NCBI GenBank assembly: GCA_018894105.1
Contig: CM032122.1
Span: 33,387,404 to 33,451,403, forward strand
DNA from: Jacaranda mimosifolia
Lineage: Eukaryota; Streptophyta; Magnoliopsida; Lamiales; Bignoniaceae
Length of the DNA: 64,000 nucleotides
Direction: 5' to 3'
Part shown: positions 1 to 11,642 of the stretch, in pieces
Position numbering within the stretch: the first letter of the stretch is position 1
Layout: each line of letters starts with the position of its first letter
Made by a program: the position numbers and the translations under genes
The notes under the pieces: model-generated
Database searches by the model: none
Told to the model about the DNA's origin: nothing
The model's input: the letters and a program-made list of their open reading frames with translations, nothing else

Positions 1-2260
1 TATATAGGAAAAGAGTTTAAATTAAATGACTCTATTGAAGATGAATCAAAATTTGTTTAATTATTTGACTAATTTTTTCTTACCTATTTTTGTACTTTCA
101 CTTTATCCTAGTTGTTTTTGATGTGATGAATCTTTTATAGAAAAGAACAGTTTAGATTAAATGAATCCGAAGAGGAGGATGAACCAAAGAATGATTAGTT
201 AACTCTATGCATTCACATGTTTTTATATTTTCACATGGGTTTGGACGAACTTAATTCGGTAGGTAATGGTGGGTTGGAGTTGAATTTGTAAATTCAGTAT
301 TTTATTTTTTCATTTTAACTCCCAATTATAATTATTGCAATAAATAGAGTTCTTTTTTTTTTTTTTAAGCGATGTACCCATAATGCCCTAACAATAATAT
401 TTAGTATAACCTTATTAATCTATAAAGTGACATGCGATAAATAATTAATAATACGGCACAAAAAATGAAAAAAAAAAAATGATTTTGTTGAAGAGAGGGT
501 GGTATGTTGGAGGCATATTAAGAGTGCGGTTGGACACGGAAGCCATCATTCATTTATATCAACATCGTTGCCCATATTGCTTTCCTATTGGATAAAGATA
601 AGGATTGAAGTAGGCCTTGTTTGTTTGGAGAAATTGAGGATATGAGAGATCGAGCTCAATTAAATAATAAACATTTCCTTAATCCTCTGGTTATCTCAAT
701 GTCTAATCATATGATATTTGGGTTATGGATTAGTATTAGTATTGATCTCACCTCTAATTATTGGTGGGATATATACAATATTATTTAAAGGGGCCCCGTG
801 GTATTATTTGTATTTGAATCTTGGTTCACTTGAGAAGAAAATATTGAAATAAAATGAAGGTGGTGTAGGAATATAATTGCAGGAAGTGTTTATTGAATTT
901 GATGAACTTTACTATATTAAATTTCATTAAAAAAGATTTTAAATTTTTTTTGCATTAATATTCTACGGGGGAGGACAGCATGGACGTACAAAAACAATTA
1001 TAACGTATTAATATGAGTTAAGGGAATATATTCAATATTGTTTTTGTTATTCTTTTTTTCTTTTGATTTGTGTGGGTGGTGCATAGAATTGATTTTTTGT
1101 ACTTATTTACTTTTTATAAGAGTTTTTCTATATTTTGGTTTTCCTCGGGTGTAATATATATTCTCTTGCAATCATGATATAACATATAGTATAATTATGG
1201 GCTTACATTGGATTAATAAATTACTTGAAGTCAACAACATGTGAGTTCCTCAAGTATCCAGGTTAGTTGTCTATTCAAACATTTATGTTGAAGGTGAATT
1301 CTCATCTTTTAGCCTGATCCAATCAATTAATTAACTCAAGAAAAAAACACATCAATAATTAAATTAAGAAAGTTCTTAAAGTTCGGATTACTAATATGAT
1401 TATCGAACTTAAAAGAACATGTAACGTCATAAAAATGTTAATGTAATCGTTTATTGAATTTTGATTAAATCTTTTTCCCCCGTACTGCCCTTTTTGATAT
1501 GTATAATGAGAGGAATATACATTAACATGCATACAAAAATGAATGAATTATTCAGATACGTACACAAGAATATGATTATGGCGTTGAGTGAAAAGAGCAC
1601 AGAGAAAAAGGGAGGGTGGGCAGTGTTTGATATGGTTGAAAGTCCCCTGCAATAGCGTGTGAGGTACATCATACATGCAGAAAAGGACACTAACGCATCC
1701 ATTTGGATTTTGGGCCACATCAATTGCATTATATCATCTGAATTGTCCATCCATGTGATATTGTCCTCCACCTAAGAATCGATTAAATTTCTTTCACCCG
1801 CAAATTCTAATTCGAATCTTATTTCATATCCAATTCAAAATAATAATGTGAGTACTTTTCTAGGACCTATTATTAAAAAAAAAAAAAATCGAGAAAAAAG
1901 ATTCCTATTTTTCTTTTTGTATAAAAGAGTAAAAATAACATTAATTTTTTTAATTCATCCCTATATCATTCAGTATTGTTTTCGATCCAATTAATAGGAA
2001 TTAATAAAATGACGCAAATCCTTGATGATATTTTGGAGGCTCAAACAGATCCCCGTTTATTTATGTTTCCTTATATGAATCTTCTGTTTATAGTTACTGG
2101 AGCTCTCAATTTTCATACCAAATTAAAATACGCTTATTGAATTCTATTCATTAAGAAGCAGGGATTGTCAAGAAATTTATATAATAGATATAATTCCTAG
2201 AATCATTTGACATTTCAAAAATAAGAAAAAATGACAAGGTGAATAAGCCTAAAGTAGGTT
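1..2260. other. AT-rich intergenic DNA, no gene recognised
   Basis: No open frame in this stretch has a recognisable domain, and the longest frames (about 1,451-1,771) are low-complexity and overlap on both strands. At 611-640 a sequence beginning GGCCTTGTTTGTTTGG resembles the terminal inverted repeat of non-autonomous DNA transposons, and is similar to the right end of the element at 61,701-62,952. I found no matching inverted end nearby. Otherwise only homopolymer and AT-rich tracts are visible. Confidence 0.6.
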
Positions 2261-2294
2261 CCCCCCCCCCCCCCCCCCCTCCCTCTATTATTCA

Positions 2295-2354
<60 letters not shown>
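2261..2354. repeat. Poly-C tract followed by (AAT)20 microsatellite
   Basis: Positions 2,261-2,279 are 19 consecutive C residues. Positions 2,295-2,354 are 20 perfect AAT units. A second C tract of 17 lies at 15,701-15,717, inside the duplicated NLR 3' flank. Confidence 0.95.
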
Positions 2355-2572
2355 CTTTTTGTAGAATTAATAATGTCGACCCGATGCCCAACCTGAATTT
2401 CTCCTATTGCTTAACTTGTTGGGTTTCAAGCTTGTGCCATGTCTTCAACTTTTGCAACCATTGGAGACCATTTGTGCAGGTGTTACTTATGTCTTGCTTT
2501 TGCATGAATTGTTAAATCAATAGAAATTCTGCATGGGAATTGCACACGCGGCGGGATCAATCTGGGTTTTCC

Positions 2573-2710
2573 GTTATCAAATATCAATTAATGGTTCACT
2601 TTGTTTAGATCCTTCCTAACCCCTAAATAGTGGTTGCCCTCAGAAACTGAGGTCCTACTTTGCTTTTTTCTAACATGATTTTCTTTTATTTGTGAAGATC
2701 TAAAGTGATT
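2573..2710 (+). repeat. Short third copy of the NLR 3'-flank repeat
   Basis: This segment (TTATCAAATATCAATTAATGG onward to the ATGATTTTC stretch) aligns by eye with 12,893-13,010 and 15,430-15,545, which lie in the two large tandem copies downstream of the NLR. All three share the blocks GGTTCACTTTGTTTAGAT, TCCTAAC, CTCAGAAA and TTTTTCTAACATGATTTT. It is probably a relic of an earlier duplication in an NLR cluster. No coding frame is conserved across it. Confidence 0.7.
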
Positions 2711-5700
2711 ACTCATTGCATGAGATGTCCAGATGGCAGAACAACACTCTTAAGGGACACAATTAAATTGGTAATGATGGGTTTTAACTTTTTGAACCAT
2801 AGCTAACAATTGGATCTCCTTGGACCACATGAATTGGGAAAATCAATTCAATTTGGGCAAATATAACTTGTTTTTCGAAAGGGAATTGTGGATAAATAAT
2901 GTTGAGGTGGCATGTGGAAAAAAGAAATAATAGATGTGTAAAGTAATATATATTTTTTGTTATAATTGCACTATTTGTGATTGAATGTTCTCGTAATGAT
3001 GACAGTATTTTATTTTTTATGCAATATTACAAAAATCATATGCACATTCAAATACAGACTATTTGAATCGTCAAGTGGGTAAATCAAAATTTTCAAATGA
3101 TAATACTTGATGGTACCTTCTTAATTTTTATTTTCACATTAATTTAATTTGCATCATACTTGGACATTTACACCTAGTTACATAGGTATCTAAGTTAGAT
3201 CTTAATAGAATTTGAAGTAAAAAAAATTAAGTGATGATCTGGAATTCTGGATGCATAATTCCTACAGGCAATATTCTTACATGATCTTACGATCATGACA
3301 ATTCAAAGTTAGGTATTATTGAATCATGTCATTTAATATCTATATGCCATGTGGTAATATATAAAAGTTGTCATGAAATTGTAATTCTGTTTTAATGCCA
3401 ACACCATATTTGCAAACTTAGCATAAATGTCTTAAGTGTAGGACTAAAGCCCAACATGTCACGGTACAATTATTTTATAAGCCATGCATCTTTTGTGATC
3501 ATACCTTGCTGGAGCCAGATAAAGACTAAAAGACCCACAATTATAATGGACAATCCAACATACCAACAAACTATGCTTAAGGCCCATACGACACATGAAA
3601 GAATCGTATGGACATTTATTTATGTCCGAAAACGCCTTTACTTCAGTCTCACAAGTCACAATAAAGACTAAAAAGATGCGGCACTCCAAAGTGCAAACCG
3701 TCTTTGCGTTTGTTCAATCATTCATATATTTTCTCGAGTATCTTCAAATATTTTGAAATGTAATTAAATAAATATATATTTATATACACAACATGAAGTT
3801 TTCTTTTATATTAGAAGAATCGAAAATCTTGAAATAGTTTGTCAGTTATTCGATTTTTCAAGGCACCATTTTACAAGGACAAAACCCTCATCATATGTGT
3901 TTGCGTGATAATACCTTATGAAGTCAAATCCTTCATGCCTGACAATGAATTTGTACATCATTAATATACTATGAAAGAAAAACTTTTTTAGTAATTTGTC
4001 ATACAAAAATATCTAATAATGTCCAAAAATAGCTTGGGAGTACATCTATACATGCCACAATATGGAGTAGGGCCGAAGCATTTGTTGGGAAGCCAAGGAA
4101 TTATAGCGTAGCGCAGGGAGAATTAATGTAACTTACAAGTTGGAAGTGTGGCTTTATTTTGTGTCAATTTGTGATGGGTAGATCGATCGATCGATCCCAT
4201 GAATCTCCTTTCTTCCAAATAATGATCATATAAAGTAGCCGAAAGATGACTATACATATTAAAGCAAATAACATCAAACAATCAATCATGCAATTATGCA
4301 AAAGTTAGGAAGCCTCTCAAGTTGGAAAGTTATCAAAGAATCAAAGTTTTGGGTTAGTTTGCTCGCTCAGTAAGTACTTAGTGGCTATTGGCCAAAAATT
4401 AATCTTACATATAAGAGTTTATTTGTAACTTTCATTTTTGACATCCTCTCGTAATTTTATTATATTATTTCTCTTTAATAATCTTTGTCATAAGATTTAG
4501 AAAAATCACTAAATTTTAATACTGGTAGTGTATAATTTAATGTTAGACTTCTTTTGGATGTAGAGTTACTGAAATAAAAATAAAATCTTTTAAATTGAAA
4601 AATATATTAAAGAGAAGAATTTATTTGAGGAGACTTTTAGTAATTGAATTCATTAAAACGTCTGAAATTATTGTAATATTGTTTTAGAGGCTTTTTGTAA
4701 TTGCCCCAGCTTTTATTGCTACATCATTTGTGTGCATGTTAATATTTAAATATTATATTATGTGAAATAACAAAAAGTTTTGAATTACTATGAAACAAAC
4801 AATCAATTTGAAAATACAAAGAAAAATACTATACAAAAATAAACTCAAGTCATTAGTTTTTAACCTAAGAATAACTTCAAAAACCAATAAGGCTCAATAA
4901 CGTTAATGTAAAAATTAAGCAAATTTATTTGCAAATGAAGAGTAAATAGATTGTTTCTTTCTTTTTGTATTTAAAAATATTTTCTTGAATTCTTTTATAT
5001 GAAAACTTCATTTACAAGTTTTACATTTTTTGTAACTTTTCCTGGATCTGCATCAGGCAAACTTATAATCAGACCCCGGATCTTGGATTCATGAGTTCAC
5101 TTTCGGTTCGAATTAGACTGGGTTGGCTAAAAGTAGGTCGACCCAGATAGGGTGAAACTAGCCCATTAGTACATTGTTTTAGCTGGAGCCCATCAAATGT
5201 GGGCTTCAATGAAGGTGTTTAAGGACCATGATCAGATGGTACAATTTACATTGACATGGGCTCTAACTTGGGTTGTCTCGAAATAAATAGGTTGGGTGAA
5301 TCATTTACAGTTGTAATTAGATCAAATGTCAAGTGCTTTTTAAATATTCGAAAGTTTATAAAATATTAATGATGATAATTTTATAATTAAAATGGTTAAA
5401 TTTAAAAGATCTTGTTAAAATTATAAAAATAAGTTAGGATTTTTTCACTTTTTAACATTATATAAGCTCTTAAACATCTTAAAATGTTTTGAGAAAGTTA
5501 TCAGCTTACCAAAACATCCTCTTACTAAAAGTTAAAACTTACCAATTAATATCCCTATAAATGGCATGACGAATATATTTCAATAGTCAAATTCTTCCTA
5601 AGCCCAACATAAATGCTAGAAATATGACGAAAAAAAGTAGGGTTTGCTAATAATCAAGGGCCCACATCAGTTTTTTACTTTTTTCCCCAAAGAAGTATTT

Positions 5701-6261
5701 ACATGCACAGATTATGAATTATTCTAAATTATTAATATCTCAAGATTTGAAGGCCTAGTCAAACATATTTTCTGGCACAAATAAAGAATCCAGAAAGTTC
5801 AACTTTATGTCCTTGTTGGGTTGCAAATTCTTAATATATTTTTCAACTCTCAAAATTTAAACGAACAAGCAATATATATTTTTCAACCCCACTCTCAAAA
5901 TACAAAATTCATTTTTCAAAATACCCTTACTATTCACTCTCTAGTACATTCCCCAATACTATGCTATTTGTTATAAATTGTCCCCATTCATATTACAAAT
6001 ATATACACATACTACCAATAATTCAATCTATATATACATATATATAAATAATTTTAAAATATCTATTTCACCCCCATTAACCCAACCAAAAAGTTATTAA
6101 TGTGATATCTTATCTCATCTAAAAACATAACCAAACAAACAATTTTTTCCTAAAAGATTTTTCACCTATAACCCAAAATACAAATAAGAAACCACCACGT
6201 TTCCCAACCCTACTCTCAAAAAATCATTTTGTTGAAATCAATGTTTTCAAAATTGTACCGG
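2711..6261. other. AT-rich intergenic DNA, no gene recognised
   Basis: I see no supported gene. The paired frames at about 3,456-3,689 overlap on opposite strands and lack any domain signature. A GATCGATC run occurs at about 4,181-4,196. A GC-richer patch at about 5,040-5,300 with GGGTTGG/GACCCAG motifs resembles degraded hAT-like repeats seen elsewhere in the window, but has no clear ends. Confidence 0.5.
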
Positions 6262-7625
6262 ACAAAGAATTGATATGGCTAACAACAATATGGCTTTCTG
6301 TCACAAGTTGGGAGAATAGAAATTTGGCCTTTTACCCGAGCTATATGCGGTATATTCACTTAATTAAATTAAATTTAATTAAATTAAATATATAATATAA
6401 AATTAAATTATTATGCTCTACAAATAAATATTAAGATTTTTCATATTTAATTAATAAAATATTATAATTTTATACAATAATTATTTTAAATAGTTAAATA
6501 GTAATATCAAATAGTATCTGATATGGAAAAATAACACCCTAACACAAAAAAAGTAAAAAATAAATAAGAGACTTAATTAAAAATGAATAAATAAAAAAAT
6601 GACGAGTGAAACCAAAAAATTAAGTGCCCGTTTGGATATATTTTCATTACTTTTAAAATGTGAAAAAGTAGTAATGGGATGTGACTTAAAACTGAACCTG
6701 AATTAGCGTTGACTATTTTGGTGCATTATCAAATAGTAATATAACCATATCTTTTATGTCTTACTTGATACATAATTTTACACTATAATTATTTGATCTA
6801 TTGTTTTATATGTTTATTTTATTAATTTTTTTCATGATATACAGTTGCAATTAAAAATAAGTTATGAGCTGTCACAATTTAATAATAAATCAATAGATAA
6901 AATTATATAATTGTTGCATCATTATTTGTAGATAAAAATTTTCACCATGAATCCGTTAATTTTTTTTTTTTTAAATTTAATAGAGACGAATTAGATGGCA
7001 ACTTTACAATTAGTATGCAATATTAGTTAAGCAAAAAACTTGCAAAATTATGTTTGATTAATAGATGCGATATTTGCTCTTAGGATTTTAGTATATTATT
7101 CATATGCTAAAACTTGTATTTTAAAAGAATTTTGAACAACTAATTTTGATATGTTCAAAGTTCAAGGTGCCTACATCAATTTAAAAAATTATGAATAATT
7201 CAAAGGTATGAGACTTAAATAATATAATTCCGCGAGTATTAATTAATTTTGAATATATGTTTAATTTAGATTCTGTTTTGGACCCAAACTCTTATACTTA
7301 ATATAATTTTTTTACATTGCAATACGAATTCATTACATTAATTAAGGTGAATATTATATGACCATTGTCTTTAAGTAGATTGTAAATTGAATTGTTGTAT
7401 TATAGGAGTTCTACACATGTTCTTAAATACATAGCCCAACATATTCAATATTTGGATTGCACCAGAATTCACGAATATACATATATATATATATATATTG
7501 AATTATTAGTAATATATAGCATAAACTTTAAAGAGCATTTTCTTTTTACTAAAATTGTGTATATATTATGTATTTTCTAGTAGCATCCTATCTTATATAT
7601 CTATTCTCTGTAAATATATCTTCCT
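6262..7625 (+). repeat. Segment A: NLR upstream region, paralogous to segment B
   Basis: This region matches, in order, 35,310-36,480, 41,264-41,397, 61,565-61,640 and 63,098-63,212. Shared landmarks are ATATGGCTTTCTGTCACAAG near the left end, ATACAGTTGCAATT, ATTATATAATTGTTGCATCA, GAATTGTTGTATTATAG, TTCTTAAATACATAGCCCAA and TTAGTAATATATAGC. It therefore shows what the second locus looked like before its transposon insertions. It lies directly upstream of the NLR and probably contains its distal promoter. No coding capacity is evident. Confidence 0.8.
6517..6727. mobile_element. 211-bp insertion flanked by an 11-bp direct repeat
   Basis: The 11-mer ATCAAATAGTA occurs at 6,506-6,516 and again at 6,728-6,738. 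The paralogous segment B (near 35,500) has a single copy and lacks the intervening DNA. That is the pattern of an insertion with target-site duplication. No clear terminal inverted repeat is seen; an internal GTGCCCGTTTGGATAT block resembles the ends of plant MITEs. A Mutator-like origin is possible from the 9-11 bp TSD size, but is not proven. Confidence 0.55.
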
Positions 7626-8248
7626 GTGTATTTTAAAAAATTTAGAAGAGCCAACGACACTAAAAGCAAACAACTGACCGGTCAATACTAAAACACTAGT
7701 AAATTAAGGTTTGAACTTTTTTTAATTAATAATTTTTATAATAGAAAAAAATATTTTATTGGACACAAGTAATGTTTATATTTGCATTGTTTTCATGATC
7801 TATGCAATTAATGACAATTTCAATATTATTAATCAATTAATAGGTTCCTAATTTCTCTATTAAAAAAAAAAAGGTTCCTAGTTTATTATGTCAGCTGGTT
7901 ATTTCTTTTGTTGCCAATTTTGACTTCTTGCAAATGTATGTACACCAAATTGCTAATTAATTAGCAGGTAATTACAGTAATGATCCTTCTTGGGAACTGA
8001 AATTAAAGGCCAGTCCGTTATCACGCAAATTTGTGTATATATACATATGTATATGTGTACTGCAAGTTGAATAGAAAAATATTTTTAATAGTAATTAATT
8101 CGTGTCTTCAAGGCCGGCAGTCTGATTAAAACTTGACAGCCAGCCTGTACTACTTACTATTCAAGTAGTACAAGTTGCCTGTTATTACACTGTTTGTTTA
8201 TCTGTAGATCCGTCTGTATTAATTTGTGAAAGAAGAGAAATATCAGCT
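7626..8248 (+). promoter_or_regulatory. Probable NLR proximal promoter and 5' leader
   Basis: This is the non-coding stretch immediately before the NLR start codon at 8,249. It holds a TATA-like run at about 8,035-8,056 (GTATATATACATATGTATATG), roughly 200 bases upstream of the ATG. The ATG context (AGCTATGGCC) is favourable for plants. No transcript data support the exact start, and AT-rich plant DNA gives many false TATA matches. Confidence 0.3.
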
Positions 8249-9021
8249 ATGGCCTATTATGCTGCTCTTGTTTCAGCTGTGCAGTTGCTGGAGGACATCA
8301 TACATAGCAATAGATATGGAGAATTTCTTCTTGGCAAAGAAAAAATTGCATCTCTCTATGAGAAATTCAGCCTCTTGCAAGCATCGCTGGAAGATTATTC
8401 TCCAAAAGATGAAGAAGAAGCTGATTCTCTGGAAAGAAGGATCAGAGATGCAGCATATCAAGCACAAGATATCATTGAATCTCGATATATCATTATTGAA
8501 TCTACAGGATACGAGACTCATGCGGTTGAGAGGTATTTTAGCTGGTTTATTTCTGTTTTCCAAAAGGCGAAGCTTCGACTATTTAGCCTATTTCAATCTG
8601 AAGCGCCTCGGCTTGGGGAAGAAGTTGATTCCATAGTGAAAGAGGTGATGAGAATCAAGAGAAGCCAAAGATCAACTGAAGATTTGAAAATAAAAAAAAA
8701 TTATTCTGCAGATATTGGACCATCACAACAAGCACCGAGTACTGGTACTAATACCATGGTGGGATTTGAAGAGCGCCTGACAACAATAAAAGACCAGCTT
8801 TGTGGAGTCCCTTCCAAACTTCAGGTCATTTCAATTGTCGGAATGGGCGGAATCTGTAAGACTACTTGGGCTATAAATATCTTTAATGATGAACTTATAG
8901 TATATCACTTCGATTGTCGTGTTTGGGTCACTATATCACAAGATTATCATTTACGGAAAATTCTTCTAGGTATTCTAGATTCTTTGAATATCAATAATGA
9001 GGAATTAAGTAACGAGGATGA

Positions 9022-9075
9022 TAATGCATTAGCAGAACATATATATGTTTGTATATATGTTCTGCTAATGCATTA
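9022..9075. repeat. Perfect 24-bp inverted repeat with 6-nt loop in the NLR
   Basis: Arms 9,022-9,045 and 9,052-9,075 are exact reverse complements, separated by TGTTTG. The left arm is NLR coding sequence (encoding ALAEHIY); the right arm is its inverted copy, which leads into a TAG stop at 9,074-9,076. The arrangement suggests a template-switch or fold-back repair event rather than a transposon. Confidence 0.95.
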
Positions 9076-9079
9076 GTTG

Positions 9080-9179
9080 ATATTGGTGATATCTGTACTT
9101 CATGTTCTTATCTTTTCTATTTCAATAGTTGATACTTTATACCTAATGTGCTGGTGTTTTGTACTCCATATTGGTGATA
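9080..9179. repeat. 12-bp direct repeat bounding 76 bp of extra DNA in the NLR
   Basis: ATATTGGTGATA occurs at 9,080-9,091 and 9,168-9,179. The second copy is the true coding sequence leading into kinase-2 (LVIMDD). The DNA between has no NLR homology and carries stops. Together with the adjacent hairpin it makes up the insertion that splits the NB-ARC domain. Confidence 0.8.
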
Positions 9180-10962
9180 ATGGATGACATTTGGGATACA
9201 GAAGTTTGGGATGATGTCAAGAGAATACTTCCAGATGACTTCAACGGAAGTCGAGTTGTATTAACCACTAGGCTATCTGATATGGCTCTTTATCCTAATA
9301 GTTTTGGATTTCTTCACCAAATGCAAGTTCTAAATGAGGATCAAAGTTGGAATTTATTTTGTGACAAGGTGTTTTGCCCTCCTAATTGGAGGATATTGGA
9401 AGGCTGATTGCAAAAAGTTGTCGAGGACTTCCACTTGCAATAGTTGTGGTTGCAGGTCTCCTTTCCAAGGTGAATAAGACAATATATGATTGGGAAGAGA
9501 TTGCTATAAATATAAGTTCAGCTGCCACTAAAAATGATGAGCACTTCTCAAAGATCCTATCTTTGAGTTACAGCCAATTGCCCCATCATCTCAAGCCATG
9601 CTATCTATATATGGGAGGTTTTCCAGAAGATTATGAAATTCGTGTCTCCAAACTAATTAAGTTATGGGTTGCTGAGGGATTTCTCAAACCAATTGAATCT
9701 AAGAACTTGGAAGAAGTGGGGGAGGAGTATTTGGAGGATCTTGTCAACAGAAATCTTGTTTCAGTTACTAAGAAGAGGTCTAATGGCAAATTCAAAAGTT
9801 GCAGCATTCATGATCTTTTGAGAGACTTGTGCATGGAAAGAGCTCATTATGAGAATTTCCTTTGTGCTCAGGATGAAATTGATTACTTACGTCCAGAAGT
9901 CATAAGGAATATACAGCGTCTCTATATTCGTCCTTTTAATCTTGTTTTCCCAATATCCACAGTAAAAAAATGTGGCTCACATGTTCGTTCTGTTCTTTAT
10001 TTTAGCACAGATTGGGATGCTTTTTCATTTATGTCGAAATTTAAACTATTGAGAGTATTGGATGCACAAGAAAAAATATTCTCATCATTTCCTGATCAAA
10101 TTTTGGAACTGTTTTGTTTAAGGTACCTCATCCTTGGCCAATGCCCCATTCCTGCATCAATATCTAAACTTCAAAATCTTCAGACATTAAGAATTGAAGA
10201 TGAAAATCTTGTTGTACAATTTGAAAATTTGAAGATACCACATCTAAGGCATATTATGATTAGCCAAATACAGTTGTCGCCCATTCTTTTTGCTGGTGAA
10301 GCTTCTATCCTAGAAAACCTAAGAACACTCTCAAGGGTAGAAAATTTCAGGTTCACCAATGAGGCCATTGAAATGGTTCCCAACCTTCAAAAATTGAAAG
10401 CTTTTTATAATGAGCGCGGCTTAATTTGGCAGAAGATTTGCGCCAACAATCTAATCAATCTACATCAACTTGAGACACTTGGTATTTGGATTTTTCCCAG
10501 AACCAAAGTGCCGATAGACCCCTTCCTGGAGGGTTTTGCATTTCCGCTGAAGCTTAAAAAGTTATCACTAAAAGGTTCAAGCCTTCCTTGGAAAAACATG
10601 ACCGTTGTGGGTTCCTTGCCCTGAACTACAAGTACTTAGACTACGAGAAGATGCCTTTGTGGGAGAGGAGTGGGAACCCATAGAAGGAGAATTCCCCCGA
10701 CTGAAATTCCTACTAATGGAGAAGTTAGATCTCAAGTACTGGCGAGCAGAAAATATCCATTTCCTTTGCCTTGAGAAACTTGAAATCAGATATTGCAGGG
10801 AATTACAGGAGATTCCTCTTGAAATTGGAGAAATTACATCTCTTGAATTGATTGAGGTGCATGATAGCAAGTTAGCTGCTGATTTAGCACTTCAAATTCA
10901 AGAAGAACAACGGGACTTGGGAAACGATGTCCTTCAAGTCCGTGTCCATGATAGGGATTCCA

Positions 10963-11075
10963 TTTCAGGTGATAGCACTTTGCTTACGCTTTTCTTTGTG
11001 ATACTAACAGCTTTCCGTTTCAGGTGATAGCAATTTGATTATGCTTTTCTTTGTCTGTGATACTAACAGCTTTAA
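10963..11075 (+). repeat. Tandem duplication of ~55 bp at the NLR 3' end
   Basis: Two imperfect units start with TTTCAGGTGATAGCA at 10,963 and 11,018 and end with ATACTAACAGCTTT. The first unit extends the terminal NLR frame beyond the usual C-terminus, adding about 20 residues that are probably not native. TTTCAG|GT at each unit start also resembles splice-site sequence. Confidence 0.85.
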
Positions 11076-11600
11076 ATTTAAATTCATTACTATAGATGAA
11101 ATGTGTAAAATTCATTTTGTTAGTCAACTATATACAATATAAAGCATTTGGCAAGCTAGATAATTTGAATTATTAAAAGATAGTTGATAGCTCTAACAAT
11201 CATAATGTAACTTGTTGCATAGCAATCATAATGTAACTCGTCACATTGTTAGTCTAACACTAACCTCTGTTTCTTCATAAATGGTTAACACGTCCGGTCG
11301 TCATTTGGTCCAATGGTGTTGGCCTGTACATAAAATGTGAGATTGAGAATTCGAACTTAACAAATTCTTAGTGTGTATATGTATAAATAAAAGAATAAAT
11401 GATTAAAACATTGCACATCGAAGTGACTAGTAAAAGAACAAAATTGGTCTTTCTATTGAATAGATGTGAATTAACAAGGGATTGAAGGTGATTTGAATTA
11501 GATGGTCTGATCTCGATACCAAAGAAGGGAAGATTTACGATTGACGAAGAAAAGCCAGCTATGCCACCTTGGTGTGGAAGAGATCTTTTTCTCTATCAGC

Positions 11601-11640
<40 letters not shown>
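11601..11640. repeat. (AT)9(AG)11 microsatellite
   Basis: Perfect AT dinucleotides at 11,601-11,618 run directly into AG dinucleotides to about 11,640. The equivalent place in copy 2 (about 14,265) has only an AT run, so the AG tract arose or was lost after the duplication. Confidence 0.9.

Positions 11641-11642
<2 letters not shown>

Larger units (their letters stand above)
8249..11027 (+). pseudogene. R1-like CC-NBS-LRR (NLR) immune receptor, disrupted
   Basis: An intact relative would be a cytoplasmic receptor that senses pathogen effectors through its LRRs and exchanges ADP/ATP in its NB-ARC domain. Seen here: a coiled-coil N-terminus (residues 1 to ~150, start MAYYAALVSA typical of asterid R1-like proteins); an NB-ARC with P-loop GMGGICKT (198-205), kinase-2 LVIMDDIWD (nt ~9,171), GSRVVLTTR (nt ~9,248), GLPLAI (nt ~9,426) and an HDLLRDL stretch (MHD region, nt ~9,810); then LRRs to about 10,900. 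The LQVRVHD C-terminus near 10,935 is where such proteins normally end. Damage: Cys203 replaces the conserved Walker A Gly; an insertion with a perfect hairpin ends the frame at 9,076; one base is missing near 9,383; one extra C lies at about 10,619-10,621. Otherwise the frame is well preserved, so loss seems recent. ATG 8,249 is chosen because it gives the family N-terminus. Confidence 0.9.

Noticed and set aside
1451..1771. Overlapping frames on both strands as a small membrane protein
   Set aside because: No homologous motif, no conserved copy, and composition is that of AT-rich intergenic DNA.
8226..8636. 136-codon frame overlapping the NLR start
   Set aside because: It overlaps the NLR coiled-coil coding frame in another phase and has no domain; a shadow.
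9046..9160. Interpretation of the NLR interruption as an intron
   Set aside because: The left boundary is an exact inverted copy of coding sequence, and no convincing donor/acceptor pair restores the frame into LVIMDD; an insertion scar fits better.
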